NCBI GenBank assembly: GCA_027452215.1
Contig: DAIDGQ010000027.1
Coordinates: 62,001-126,000 of the forward strand
Reading direction: 5' to 3'
DNA from: Granulicella sp.
GTDB lineage: Bacteria > Acidobacteriota > Terriglobia > Terriglobales > Acidobacteriaceae
Length of the DNA: 64,000 nt
The position numbers and the translations under genes are program-made. Below the pieces are notes generated by a model. The model did no database searches. It had not been told where the DNA came from and worked only from the letters and a program-made list of their open reading frames with translations. How positions within the stretch are numbered: the first letter of the stretch is position 1; every line of letters begins with the position of its first letter. Positions 52,440-60,075 of this stretch are shown one piece after another.

Positions 52440-53702
52440 CTACAGCTTCGCGTGGAACGACTTCACCACAATGTCATTCGCATGTCCGCCCGAGGGCAAC
52501 ATCGTAAACAACGCAGGCCCCTCTTTGCTCTGCATCCGAATCACCGCCACATCCGCAGAGCCCGAGTCCGCCACCAGCAGCAAATGCTCATCCTCCGAGA
52601 ACGCAATCGCATCCGGCCGCGATCCCGTCCGAACGCTCGCCTCCACATGTCCGTCGTCAATGCTGTACATCGCCACCGACTCCGCCCCGAAGTTCGTCAC
52701 CCACAAGCTCGAGTCATCGCCGCTGATCACTCCGCTCACCGGCTTCGACCCGATCATGTACGTCCCCAGCACCTCATTGGTCCACGTCGAAATCTCCGAG
52801 ATGCTGTCCGAATCGAAGTTCGTCGTAAACACCTCGCCTCCATCCGGCTTCACCGCCAGGTGTGTCGGTGTCTTCCCCACATCCAGCAGGCAAAGCATCT
52901 GGTCGTGCTGCAGCGAAGCATCCTGCTTCCCGCGCCACGAATCCGCCGACGCCGCCAGCCACACCACCATCACCTGGTGCGATCCCGAGCAAGCCACAAA
53001 CGCCTTCGATCCCGACTGCGGCTCACCCGCCGAGTTCGCCACCACCACCACATCCGTCGCTCCCGCGCACCCCGGAAACGCCTCCCGAAACACCAGCGGA
53101 TGCTCCTTCGAGTCCGTAATGCTATACACCGACAAACTTCCCGCAATCCGGTTGCTCACCACCAGCGTCCGGTTGTCCGCCGTCACCCTCGCCATCCCGG
53201 GGCCTTCGCCCGTCGCGGCCACAGCCATCTCCCGTCGCCCGTCCAGGTCCAGCACGCTCACCGTATTCGACGCCGAATTCGCTACATACGCCCGCTTGCC
53301 ATCCGGTGCTACTTCAATAAAATACGGCGTCCGATGGACTCCAATCGTCGCTGCAACCCGGTTGTTCGTTGCATCGATCACCGAAACCGAATCGCTCCCC
53401 GCATTCACGGCATACACTTCATTCCGCACCGGGTTCACAGCCAGCCCCGTCGGCTGACGCCCCACCTGGATCACGCGGTCCTGCCGCAGATACACCAGGT
53501 CCAGCACCGTCACCGTATTCGCCGCGCCATTCGAGATATACGCAAACTCGTGATAGTTCGCCGGATAGCTCGGAAAGCGACTCCGACTGCAGCCACTCAG
53601 TCCCACCACCACGGCTATCGCGAGCACCAGCGCCAGCCCGCCCCGGAGCGAACTTCGGCCGCAGCCCTTCAACCTCAAATCGATGCGACCGGCAGGCTTC
53701 AT
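52440..53702 (-). CDS. YncE-like beta-propeller lipoprotein in the ccm operon
   Basis: This 420-residue exported protein has signal core LALVLAIAVVVGLSGCSRSR with lipobox SGC. Seven or more propeller blades carry the YVTN pattern: FAYISNGAANTVTVLDLVYL, VYAVNAGSDSVSVIDATNNR, AYVANSASNTVSVLDLDGRR, LWVTNFGAESVAMYSIDD, LLVADSGSADVAVIRMQS. The start at 53702 is fixed by the ATGA overlap with ccmD. Similar propellers sit in respiratory and cytochrome operons. The role is unknown, but co-expression with heme export genes suggests a periplasmic partner in cytochrome biogenesis or electron transfer. Confidence 0.85.
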   Translation of the reverse strand: MKPAGRIDLRLKGCGRSSLRGGLALVLAIAVVVGLSGCSRSRFPSYPANYHEFAYISNGAANTVTVLDLVYLRQDRVIQVGRQPTGLAVNPVRNEVYAVNAGSDSVSVIDATNNRVAATIGVHRTPYFIEVAPDGKRAYVANSASNTVSVLDLDGRREMAVAATGEGPGMARVTADNRTLVVSNRIAGSLSVYSITDSKEHPLVFREAFPGCAGATDVVVVANSAGEPQSGSKAFVACSGSHQVMVVWLAASADSWRGKQDASLQHDQMLCLLDVGKTPTHLAVKPDGGEVFTTNFDSDSISEISTWTNEVLGTYMIGSKPVSGVISGDDSSLWVTNFGAESVAMYSIDDGHVEASVRTGSRPDAIAFSEDEHLLLVADSGSADVAVIRMQSKEGPALFTMLPSGGHANDIVVKSFHAKL

Positions 53703-53818
53703 CCGCGGCTCTTGCGCCACTGCACGGCAAGCCATGCACCGTATCCAAACTCCAAAATCCAGACCACGCAGTACGCGTAGACCAGGTGCCGCTGCGAGAG
53801 CGTATGGAAGGGAATCAT
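53699..53818 (-). CDS. ccmD: CcmD-like small membrane protein
   Basis: A 39-codon frame: M-I-P-F-H-T-L-S-Q-R-H-L, then VYAYCVVWILEFGYGAWLA, ending KSRG. The hydrophobic helix with Tyr/Trp residues followed by a basic tail (WRKSRG) is the pattern of CcmD, which tethers CcmE to CcmABC. AGGAGG lies 5 nt before the ATG. The gene begins with an ATGA overlap on the ccmC stop and ends with an ATGA overlap on the propeller gene. Both overlaps, the Shine-Dalgarno and the position strongly support a real gene. Confidence 0.82.
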   Translation of the reverse strand: MIPFHTLSQRHLVYAYCVVWILEFGYGAWLAVQWRKSRG

Positions 53819-54573
53819 CGTGCCTCCTGAAATCCTGAACCGCCTTCATCGCCAAGGAAGCCCAGAGCGTACGCATTCGCCTTCCGCTGCCTCCGTCGCT
53901 CAATCGCGAACCGCAATCCCAGCACAAACGCTCCCCACATCGCCCACGCCAGCATGTTCCACAGCACCGCCGGCACCATGCTCGGATCAATCCCCGAGTC
54001 CGCTCCGCCCCCAAACACCGCCGCCGGATGCTGCGTCCTCCACCACCGTATCGACATAAAACAAATCGGCACATCGATCGCCGCAAAGATCGCCAGCACC
54101 GCAGCAATCACCGCGGTCTGCCCGGTAGCCGAGTACCTCCGCACCAGCAGGTAGCTAACATACAGCAGCCACAGCAGCAGGTACGTCGTCATCCGCGCAT
54201 CCCACGCCCACCAGATCCCCCACGCCGCCCGTCCCCACAGCATCCCCGTCGCCAGTCCAATGCTTGAGAACAGCACCGTCACTTCAGCCGACGCCAGCGC
54301 AAATGCGTCCGCCCCCGCCGCCCGCTCCACATTCCGGTTCCGCCAGTACAGATACAGCAGCGACGCCCCGCAGTTCAGGTACGGAAACACAAAGCTCAAA
54401 ATCGTATGCGGCAGATGATAAAAGAAGACGCGATACAAGTTGCCCATCGTCGCCTCGGTAGGAGCCGTCATCGCCTCGTAGAAGCCGAACGCCAGCATCA
54501 ACAGCGTCAGGCCAAACCACCCTAGCGCCCACTTCGGCATTGTTCCGGAAGAGTTTCGAATGTTAGTCACCAT
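53815..54573 (-). CDS. ccmC: Heme exporter protein CcmC
   Basis: CcmC binds heme at the periplasmic face and transfers it to CcmE. The 252-residue protein has six membrane helices, the WWD-type motif WGRAAWGIWWAWDARMTTYL, and the flanking histidines VFFYHLPHTILSFVFPYLNC and SIRWWRTQHPAAVFGGG. I start at the ATG at 54573 (MVTNIRNSS); MPKWALGW at 54540 is another candidate with GGA a few bases upstream. A frame extension to 54717 would overlap ccmB and is rejected. Confidence 0.92.
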   Translation of the reverse strand: MVTNIRNSSGTMPKWALGWFGLTLLMLAFGFYEAMTAPTEATMGNLYRVFFYHLPHTILSFVFPYLNCGASLLYLYWRNRNVERAAGADAFALASAEVTVLFSSIGLATGMLWGRAAWGIWWAWDARMTTYLLLWLLYVSYLLVRRYSATGQTAVIAAVLAIFAAIDVPICFMSIRWWRTQHPAAVFGGGADSGIDPSMVPAVLWNMLAWAMWGAFVLGLRFAIERRRQRKANAYALGFLGDEGGSGFQEAR

Positions 54574-54619
54574 CCATGATCTTATCGCGTCGCCGCACTT
54601 GTAGAGACGATTCTTCCCG

Positions 54620-55300
54620 CTAATCCGCAGCAAGAATCGTCTGGAATAACAACACGCACGCAGTCGTAAACACCACCACATACGCAACCAGAACCTTGAT
54701 CCACAACGTAGGCTCAAACTCGCCCGTCAGCACCGACGTCGTCGCCTGGATCATCGCCAGCAGCGCCGGAATCGAGATCGGCAGCAGCACCAGCGGCAGC
54801 AGCGTCTCCCGGTTCCGCGACCTCAGACTCAACGCCGCAAAGAACGTCCCATTCACCACCAGAGCCCACGTCCCCAGCGGCAGAATGATCAGCAGCTTCC
54901 ACGTCTCACCCAGCGGATGCAGGTTATAAAACACCGTGAAGATCGGAGCCAGCACCACCTCCACCGCCGTCACAAACAAAAAGTTCGCCAGCGCCTTACC
55001 CACAAACAGCGCCGACGCCGGAGCCGCCGACAACCTATGCGCATCCAGCACATGATTATTCGTCTCCCTCGCCCACGACTGATTCAGCGCCGTCATCGCC
55101 GCAAACAGCAGCGCCACCCACAGCAGCCCTCCGCTAATCTGCCGCGTCATCGTCGGGTACGACGCCGGATCAAACGCAATCGCCAGCACCACCACCACCA
55201 GCAGCGCAAAGAACAGCATCCCGTTGATCGAGTCCTTCGTCCGCCACTCCAGCCGCAAATCTTTTCGCAGATGTGTCAGCACATGCTGTGCATAGTTCAT
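54620..55300 (-). CDS. ccmB: Heme exporter protein CcmB
   Basis: CcmB is the membrane-spanning part of the CcmAB transporter for cytochrome c maturation. The 226-residue protein has six helices and a typical N-terminal motif: THLRKDLRLEWRTKDSINGM, LLWVALLFAAMTALNQSWAR, RLSAAPASALFVGKALANFL, and RNRETLLPLVLLPISIPALL. The start overlaps ybaK by 4 nt (ATGA). Confidence 0.94.
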   Translation of the reverse strand: MNYAQHVLTHLRKDLRLEWRTKDSINGMLFFALLVVVVLAIAFDPASYPTMTRQISGGLLWVALLFAAMTALNQSWARETNNHVLDAHRLSAAPASALFVGKALANFLFVTAVEVVLAPIFTVFYNLHPLGETWKLLIILPLGTWALVVNGTFFAALSLRSRNRETLLPLVLLPISIPALLAMIQATTSVLTGEFEPTLWIKVLVAYVVVFTTACVLLFQTILAAD

Positions 55301-55800
55301 GCGTGCCCTCCGGCGCTCTTCGACAGGTCCGCCAGCGTAGCCTTCGTCGCACGCAAGTAATCCGCCGGAGCCAGCAGCACCTGCAATCCCCTCTGCCCCG
55401 CCGACACCGAGATCACATCAAACAACTCAATCGTCTCGTCTGCAAACGCAGGGAAGGGCTTCTTCGCAGCAAGCACCGTAACCCCGCCCCTCACATACCC
55501 CGTCAGCGGCTCAACATCCTTCAACGCCGCCAGCTCAACCTTCCGCACTCCTGCCACCACCGCCAGCTTCTTCAAATCCAACTCAACGTCTCCCGGCAAC
55601 ACCGCAAAAAAATGCTCGCCATCATTCGCCCGCGTCACCAGCGTCTTGAACACCTGCTCCGCCGGCAAGCCAATCTTCTGCGCCACCTCGCTCGCCGATT
55701 CATGCTCCGCCCCCACCTCAAACGCCCGCAGCTCATACCGAATCCCCAGCCCATCCAGCAGCCGAGCCGCATTCGTCTTGTGAGTCTTCTCGTGGCTCAT
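55297..55800 (-). CDS. ybaK: Cys-tRNA(Pro) deacylase YbaK
   Basis: YbaK hydrolyses mischarged Cys-tRNA(Pro) to protect translation. The 167-residue protein has the YbaK/EbsC pattern: TNAARLLDGLGIRYELRAFE, SASEVAQKIGLPAEQVFKTL, FFAVLPGDVELDLKKLAVV, and GYVRGGVTVLAAKKPFPAFA with the conserved Lys and GxxP region. It is inserted between ccmA and ccmB with ATGA overlaps on both sides, an unusual place for a tRNA-editing gene. Confidence 0.93.
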   Translation of the reverse strand: MSHEKTHKTNAARLLDGLGIRYELRAFEVGAEHESASEVAQKIGLPAEQVFKTLVTRANDGEHFFAVLPGDVELDLKKLAVVAGVRKVELAALKDVEPLTGYVRGGVTVLAAKKPFPAFADETIELFDVISVSAGQRGLQVLLAPADYLRATKATLADLSKSAGGHA

Positions 55801-56543
55801 AGCCCACCCGTCTCAATCAGCGACACCAGTCGTCCCTGGCTCAGCGTCAGCGTCGACTGCGCCAGTGGCTGCGCCAGCTGCGCCTGGTGCGTCGTCAGCA
55901 GCAGCGTCCGCGCCAACCCACTCCGGCTCGGCTCGGCCACATACGCCAGCAACCGCTCAATCATCCTCTGCGCCGACCCCACATCCAGATTCGAAAACGG
56001 TTCATCCAGCAGCAGCAGATCCGGCTCCGACAGCAGCACCCTCGCCAGCGACGCCCTCTGCCTCATCCCCTGCGAGTACTCGCCCACCCTCCGCGCCCGC
56101 AGCGATCCTACCTCAGGATCCAGCCCCACCTCGCGCAGCGCCGTCGCCGCCTGCACCTCCAGCTCCGCGCGCCCCACCCCCTCCGTATGAAGGCTTCCAA
56201 AGTACGTCAGATTCTCCAGCCCCGTAAGCTCGTCATACAGCATCGTCGCGTGGCTCATATACGCGATCCGCCCACGCTGGTCGTCCGGGCTCTCGCCAAA
56301 CACGCTCACCGTCCCATAGCTCGGCGACGTCAGCCCGGCAATCAACTTCAGCAGCGTCGATTTTCCCGCGCCATTCTCCCCCAGCATCACCACGCTCGAC
56401 CCCGCCGCCAGCGTCACCGACACCTCGCGCAGCGCCACAAAGCTTCCATACAGCCTCGAAACGCGGTCCAACACCAACGCGGGCGCCGCAATTTCATCCG
56501 GTCTCGCTGCGGCTGCGTCTCGAACTTCGTTCGTCATCGGCAT
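55797..56543 (-). CDS. ccmA: Heme ABC exporter ATP-binding protein CcmA
   Basis: CcmA is the ATPase that drives CcmB, releasing heme-loaded CcmE. The 248-residue protein has Walker A VVMLGENGAGKSTLLKLIAG, Q-loop ISYM-like RIAYMSHATMLYDELTGLEN, signature VGEYSQGMRQRASLARVLLS, Walker B PDLLLLDEPFSNLDVGSAQR, and LLLTTHQAQLAQPLAQ. I start at the ATG at 56543 (MPMTNEV), after AGAAAG. It is the first gene of the ccm operon. Confidence 0.94.
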   Translation of the reverse strand: MPMTNEVRDAAAARPDEIAAPALVLDRVSRLYGSFVALREVSVTLAAGSSVVMLGENGAGKSTLLKLIAGLTSPSYGTVSVFGESPDDQRGRIAYMSHATMLYDELTGLENLTYFGSLHTEGVGRAELEVQAATALREVGLDPEVGSLRARRVGEYSQGMRQRASLARVLLSEPDLLLLDEPFSNLDVGSAQRMIERLLAYVAEPSRSGLARTLLLTTHQAQLAQPLAQSTLTLSQGRLVSLIETGGL

Positions 56544-56677
56544 ATCTTTCTGTGAGTATAGAGCCCCGCCCAAAACCCAATTGTGATCAGCGTCTCTCTC
56601 CAAAAAGGAAAATGGTGGTTGCAAACCCCTTCGTTCGGTGATAAGAATTAAACATTCCTCTCGCTACGGCGGGTCGG
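56544..56677. other. Divergent promoter region of ccmA and the SAM-riboswitch operon
   Basis: This 134-bp stretch contains AT-rich positions (AAAAAGGAAAATGGTGGTTG, GATAAGAATTAAACATTCC) that may hold both promoters. On the plus strand, TTCGTTCGG...GATAAGAATTAA precedes the riboswitch by about 30 bp; I cannot define -35/-10 boxes with confidence. Confidence 0.35.
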
Positions 56678-56791
56678 ATTTCATGCAGAGTGGTTGAGGG
56701 ACGAGCCCTACGACGCCACGACAACCGGACAGAACACAGTACCGGTGTCAACTCTCTCCTGGATCGGCGCAAGCCTCAGGGTACATGAGAT
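56678..56791 (+). promoter_or_regulatory. SAM-I-type (S-box) riboswitch upstream of the threonine-synthase-like gene
   Basis: The sequence follows the S-box consensus closely. P1: ATTTCATG (56678-56685) pairs with CATGAGAT (56784-56791). After AGAG comes GTGG and then GAGGGACGAGCCCTACGACG, matching the conserved GAGGGA-x-x-GCCC-x-A-x-GA of P2. Next comes GACAACC, the counterpart of GGCAACC. P3 is ACCGG/CCGGT. Then GGTGTCAACTC corresponds to GGTGCTAATTC, and P4 is CCTG...CAGG with an inner GGC-GCAA-GCC. A hairpin downstream (TTCGGTGGA at 56791 with TCCACGAA at 56825) could be the expression platform. It binds S-adenosylmethionine if functional. Confidence 0.85.
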
Positions 56792-56904
56792 TCGGTGGAA
56801 GCAGACCCGTATCTGAGCCTGACCTCCACGAACCTCCGTACCGAGACCTCCAGACAAGAGAGCGGCCTCCAGGACCATCACCCTTCGACCATCGGAGTCG
56901 ATCA

Positions 56905-58227
56905 ATGGTGTCTTCCTGTAAGAGCTACGAGTCTTCAGCAACAAAATACGAGCTGCGCTGCAATGAGTGCGGCAAGAGCTACGGCAACCAGCCCCTCTCG
57001 GCCTGCGCCGATTGCCTCGCCCCCCTCGAAGTCCAGTACGACCTCGAATCCGTCCGCGGCCGCTTCACCCGCGAGACCGTCGCCGCCGGCCCCGCCAACA
57101 TCTGGCGCTACAAGGAGCTCCTCCCCATCCCCGACGGCTTCCTCCCCGACCTCCCCGTCGGCTTCACGCCCCTCGTGCGTGCGAAGAACCTCGGCAAGCG
57201 AATCGGCGCAGACAACCTCTACGTCAAAAACGACTCGGTCTGTTTCCCGACGCTCAGCTTCAAGGACCGCGTCGTCTCCGTCGCCCTCGCCAACGCGCAG
57301 GCCTTCGGCTTCACCACGGTAGGCTGCTCGTCCACCGGCAACCTCGCAAATTCCACCGCCGCCCAGGCCGCCCGCCTCGGCATCAAGGCCTGCATCCTCG
57401 TCCCCGCCGACCTAGAGTACGCCAAGATCCTCAACACCCAGGTCTACGGCGCGCGCCTCGTCCGCATCGACGGCAACTACGACCATGTCAATCGTCTCTG
57501 CACCCAAATCGCCGACGAATACAGCTGGGGCTTCGTCAACGTCAACCTCCGCCCCTACTACGCCGAGGGCTCCAAGACCGTCGGCTACGAGATCGCCGAG
57601 CAGCTCGGCTGGCGTCTCCCCGATAACATCGTCTGCCCCATGGCCGGCGGCTCGCTCATCCGCAAAATCCGCAAAGCCTTCAAAGAGCTCATCGCCCTCG
57701 GCCTCGTCGAGCCCAAAGATGTCCGCTTCTTCGGAGCCCAGGCCACCGGCTGCTCGCCCATCTCGCAGGCCGTCAAAAACGGCTGGGACTACATCGAGCC
57801 GCAGCGCCCCAACACCATCGCCCGCTCACTCGCCATCGGCAATCCAGCCGACGGCCCCGCAGCCGCAAAAATGATCCAGGAGACCGGTGGCTGGGCTGAA
57901 GATGTCTCCGACGTCGAGCTCGTCTCCGGCATCCAGGAGCTCGCCGAAACCGAAGGCATCTTCACCGAGACCGCCGGAGGCGTCACCACCGCCGTCGCCG
58001 CCCGCCTCTACTCGCAGGGCCGCATCGGCCGCGACGAGACCACCGTCGTCTGCATTACCGGCAACGGCCTCAAGACCACTGACGCCCTCGAAGGCCGCTA
58101 CGCCACCGAGATCGCCGTCAAGCCCAAGCTCGCCGCCTTCGACGAGTACATCCGTGGCATCGACGGCCAGCTCATCACCAACCTCAACGCCGAAGCCGAC
58201 CTCGTCCTCGCCGGAGGTGCACGGTGA
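56905..58227 (+). CDS. thrC: Threonine synthase-like PLP enzyme
   Basis: This 440-residue fold-type II PLP enzyme has an N-terminal zinc-ribbon-like CNECGKSYGNQPLSACADC. The PLP lysine motif is VCFPTLSFKDRVVSVALANA, and the phosphate and substrate loops are VGCSSTGNLANSTAAQAARL and TVVCITGNGLKTTDALEGRY. By family it would convert O-phosphohomoserine to threonine. However, it lies under a SAM riboswitch and is coupled by a GTGA overlap to a sulfur-carrier gene, which points to homocysteine or methionine synthesis instead. The ATG at 56905 has GGAG 8 nt upstream; the frame upstream runs through the riboswitch. Confidence 0.88.
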   Translation: MVSSCKSYESSATKYELRCNECGKSYGNQPLSACADCLAPLEVQYDLESVRGRFTRETVAAGPANIWRYKELLPIPDGFLPDLPVGFTPLVRAKNLGKRIGADNLYVKNDSVCFPTLSFKDRVVSVALANAQAFGFTTVGCSSTGNLANSTAAQAARLGIKACILVPADLEYAKILNTQVYGARLVRIDGNYDHVNRLCTQIADEYSWGFVNVNLRPYYAEGSKTVGYEIAEQLGWRLPDNIVCPMAGGSLIRKIRKAFKELIALGLVEPKDVRFFGAQATGCSPISQAVKNGWDYIEPQRPNTIARSLAIGNPADGPAAAKMIQETGGWAEDVSDVELVSGIQELAETEGIFTETAGGVTTAVAARLYSQGRIGRDETTVVCITGNGLKTTDALEGRYATEIAVKPKLAAFDEYIRGIDGQLITNLNAEADLVLAGGAR

Positions 58228-58535
58228 GCGTAAAAATCGTTCTCCCCACCGCCCTCGCCCGCCACACCGACGGCAAAAAATCCTTCGACTCTCAGGCCAC
58301 CGATCTCCCCGGCCTGCTAGCCGAATTCGACGCCAAATTTCCCGCACTCTCCCAAAACGTCAAGGACGACAACGGCAAACTCCGCCGCTTCATCAACGTC
58401 TACGTCAACGACGAAGACATCCGCTTCCTCGGCGGCGACGCCCACCAATTCGAAGACGGCGACGAAGTCATGCTCATCCCCTCCATAGCCGGAGGGTGCT
58501 CCGCGCACGGCGAGTCCTGCGCGGACGGCGAGTAG
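58224..58535 (+). CDS. ThiS/MoaD-family sulfur carrier with a C-terminal extension
   Basis: This 103-residue ubiquitin-like protein has core VKIVLPTALARHTDGKKSFD, LRRFINVYVNDEDIRFLGGD, and AHQFEDGDEVMLIPSIAGG. In active carriers the Gly-Gly must be the C-terminus, because it is adenylated and turned into a thiocarboxylate. Here GG is followed by 12 residues (CSAHGESCADGE), made of two similar short units at the DNA level. A protease would have to remove the tail. The GTG start overlaps the thrC stop (GTGA), so the two proteins are made together. Confidence 0.88.
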   Translation: MSVKIVLPTALARHTDGKKSFDSQATDLPGLLAEFDAKFPALSQNVKDDNGKLRRFINVYVNDEDIRFLGGDAHQFEDGDEVMLIPSIAGGCSAHGESCADGE

Positions 58536-58580
58536 CGCTCCGCGCAAAAGCCATCGCCTGACACGTTTCCTCGATCACCA

Positions 58581-58626
58581 CAACTCCGGGTGCCCCATGT
58601 CTCGATTCTGAGACGTGGGTTTCCAC
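58581..58626. repeat. Dispersed hairpin repeat (CCGGGTGCCCCATGTCTC type)
   Basis: CCCATGTCTC (58594-58603) pairs with GAGACGTGGG (58610-58619), one T-G wobble, loop of 6. It is preceded by CTCCGGGTG and followed by TTTCCACC. The block looks like a known style of acidobacterial intergenic repeat and may also serve as a bidirectional terminator between the convergent sulfur-carrier and aminotransferase genes. Confidence 0.55.
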
Positions 58627-58641
58627 CAATTTTGCCCTGAG

Positions 58642-59844
58642 CTAACCCCGATACTCTCCCAGCCGCCGGCAAGCCTCCACCAACTCCGCATCCTTCTTCG
58701 CAAAACAAAACCGCAACAGATTCTCCCCCGGATTCACGCCCCTCTCATCCGGAGCAAAAAACGCCGACCCCGCCACCGCGGCAATCCCCGTATCAGCCAG
58801 CAGCCTCCGTGCCTTCTGCTTCGCATCGATTCCCGGAATGCTAGACGAATCAGCCAGCACATAATAAGCCCCCGCAGGAATCGAAGGCGTCAGCCCAGCC
58901 CCCCTCAGCGCCGCACAAATCACATCGCGCTTCGCCTCATACTCCCCCGCCAGATCCGAGTAGAAATTCTGCGGCAATTGCAGCAGACCCGCCGCCGCCC
59001 CATACTGCAGCGGCGAAGGAGCACAGATATAAATCAGGTCATGAAAATATCCAATCGCCGGCAGCCACCGTTCACTCGCCGCCAGATACCCCAGCCTCCA
59101 CCCCGTCACCGAAAACGTCTTTGAAAATCCCGAGATCGTAATCGTCCGTTCCGTCATCCCCGGAATCGTCGCAAGGCTCACATGCCGCGCGCCATCGTAG
59201 ATAAAGCACTCGTACATCTCATCCGTGAAAACAAAAAGATCAAACTCAATCGCTATCTCAGCGAGAGCCTCCAGCTCACTCCGCGAAAAAACCTTCCCCG
59301 AAGGATTCGACGGACTATTCAAAATCATCGCGCGAGTCTTCGGCGTAATCGCAGCCCGCAGCCGCTCCACATCCAAGGCAAAATCCAGCCCCGCCAACGG
59401 CACCACAACCGGCACCACCCGCATCGCGCGCAGCGTGCTCACGTGGTACCCATAGAACGGCTCAAACACGACGCACTCATCGCCCGCATTCAGCAGCGCC
59501 ATCAGCGCCGCATTCATCGCTCCCGTCGCCCCACTCGTCACCAGCACCTGCGAATGAGGATCGACCTCCAGCCCATTGAAGCTCGCAAACTTCTGCGAGA
59601 TCGCCTCCCGCAGCGGAGCAATCCCGTCCAGCCGCGTATAGATATTCTTCCCCGACCGGATCGACTCGATCGCCGCCTCCACCACCGCATGCGGAGGGTC
59701 CGTATCGCACACGCCCTGCGCCATATTGATGCCACCCACATCCGCGCAGGCGACCGTCATGGCGCGTATCTCAGACTGAATAAAATGCGGAGCAAGTTCA
59801 CTAACGCGAAGATTGCCGGAGGGAGAATTCGTCATCGTAGGCAT
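58642..59844 (-). CDS. Class I/II PLP aminotransferase (aspartate/kynurenine type)
   Basis: This 400-residue fold-type I aminotransferase has INMAQGVCDTDPPHAVVEAA, NIYTRLDGIAPLREAISQKF, VLVTSGATGAMNAALMALLN, MILNSPSNPSGKVFSRSELE, the PLP lysine ITISGFSKTFSVTGWRLGYL, and LLRFCFAKKDAELVEACRRL. The pattern fits the kynurenine/methionine-type group of aminotransferases (MtnE-like members use methionine analogues). The start is unclear: ATG at 59844, 59835 or 59877. The hairpin at 59848-59874 covers the first codons of the longest form and favours the shorter ones. Confidence 0.87.
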   Translation of the reverse strand: MPTMTNSPSGNLRVSELAPHFIQSEIRAMTVACADVGGINMAQGVCDTDPPHAVVEAAIESIRSGKNIYTRLDGIAPLREAISQKFASFNGLEVDPHSQVLVTSGATGAMNAALMALLNAGDECVVFEPFYGYHVSTLRAMRVVPVVVPLAGLDFALDVERLRAAITPKTRAMILNSPSNPSGKVFSRSELEALAEIAIEFDLFVFTDEMYECFIYDGARHVSLATIPGMTERTITISGFSKTFSVTGWRLGYLAASERWLPAIGYFHDLIYICAPSPLQYGAAAGLLQLPQNFYSDLAGEYEAKRDVICAALRGAGLTPSIPAGAYYVLADSSSIPGIDAKQKARRLLADTGIAAVAGSAFFAPDERGVNPGENLLRFCFAKKDAELVEACRRLGEYRG

Positions 59845-59847
59845 AGG

Positions 59848-59874
59848 AAAGGCGCGCAATCTCTGCGCGCCTTT
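59848..59874. terminator. Perfect 11-bp hairpin at the aminotransferase start
   Basis: AAAGGCGCGCA (59848-59858) and TGCGCGCCTTT (59864-59874) are perfect reverse complements with a 5-nt loop and A/T ends. It lies 3 nt upstream of the ATG at 59844. It can terminate the DUF3309 transcript from upstream, or be a 5' leader attenuator of the aminotransferase. Confidence 0.65.
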
Positions 59875-59922
59875 CATCTTAGCGAAGGCATAGCCGTTTC
59901 TGAAAGCGAATGAGTCCCGGCC

Positions 59923-60075
59923 CTAAATAATATGCAGCAGCCAAAGTATGATCACGATAATCAGAATCGTTCCTAAGCCGCCGCTGGGACCATACCCCCA
60001 GTTACGAGAGTACGAGTAAGTGGGAAACGATCCAAAGAGCAGAAGGAGCAGAATGATGACAATAATTAATTCCAA
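59923..60075 (-). CDS. DUF3309-family small membrane protein
   Basis: A 50-residue frame starts with TTG at 60075, with GGAGG 7 nt upstream. The sequence runs LIIVIILLLLLFGSFPTY, SYSRNWGYGPSGGLGTILII and ends WLLHII, two hydrophobic helices flanking an aromatic YSRNWGYGPSGGLG loop. This is the DUF3309 pattern, a widespread tiny membrane protein of unknown function, often seen in stress-related contexts. The ribosome site and family motif make it convincing despite its size. Confidence 0.8.
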   Translation of the reverse strand: MELIIVIILLLLLFGSFPTYSYSRNWGYGPSGGLGTILIIVIILWLLHII

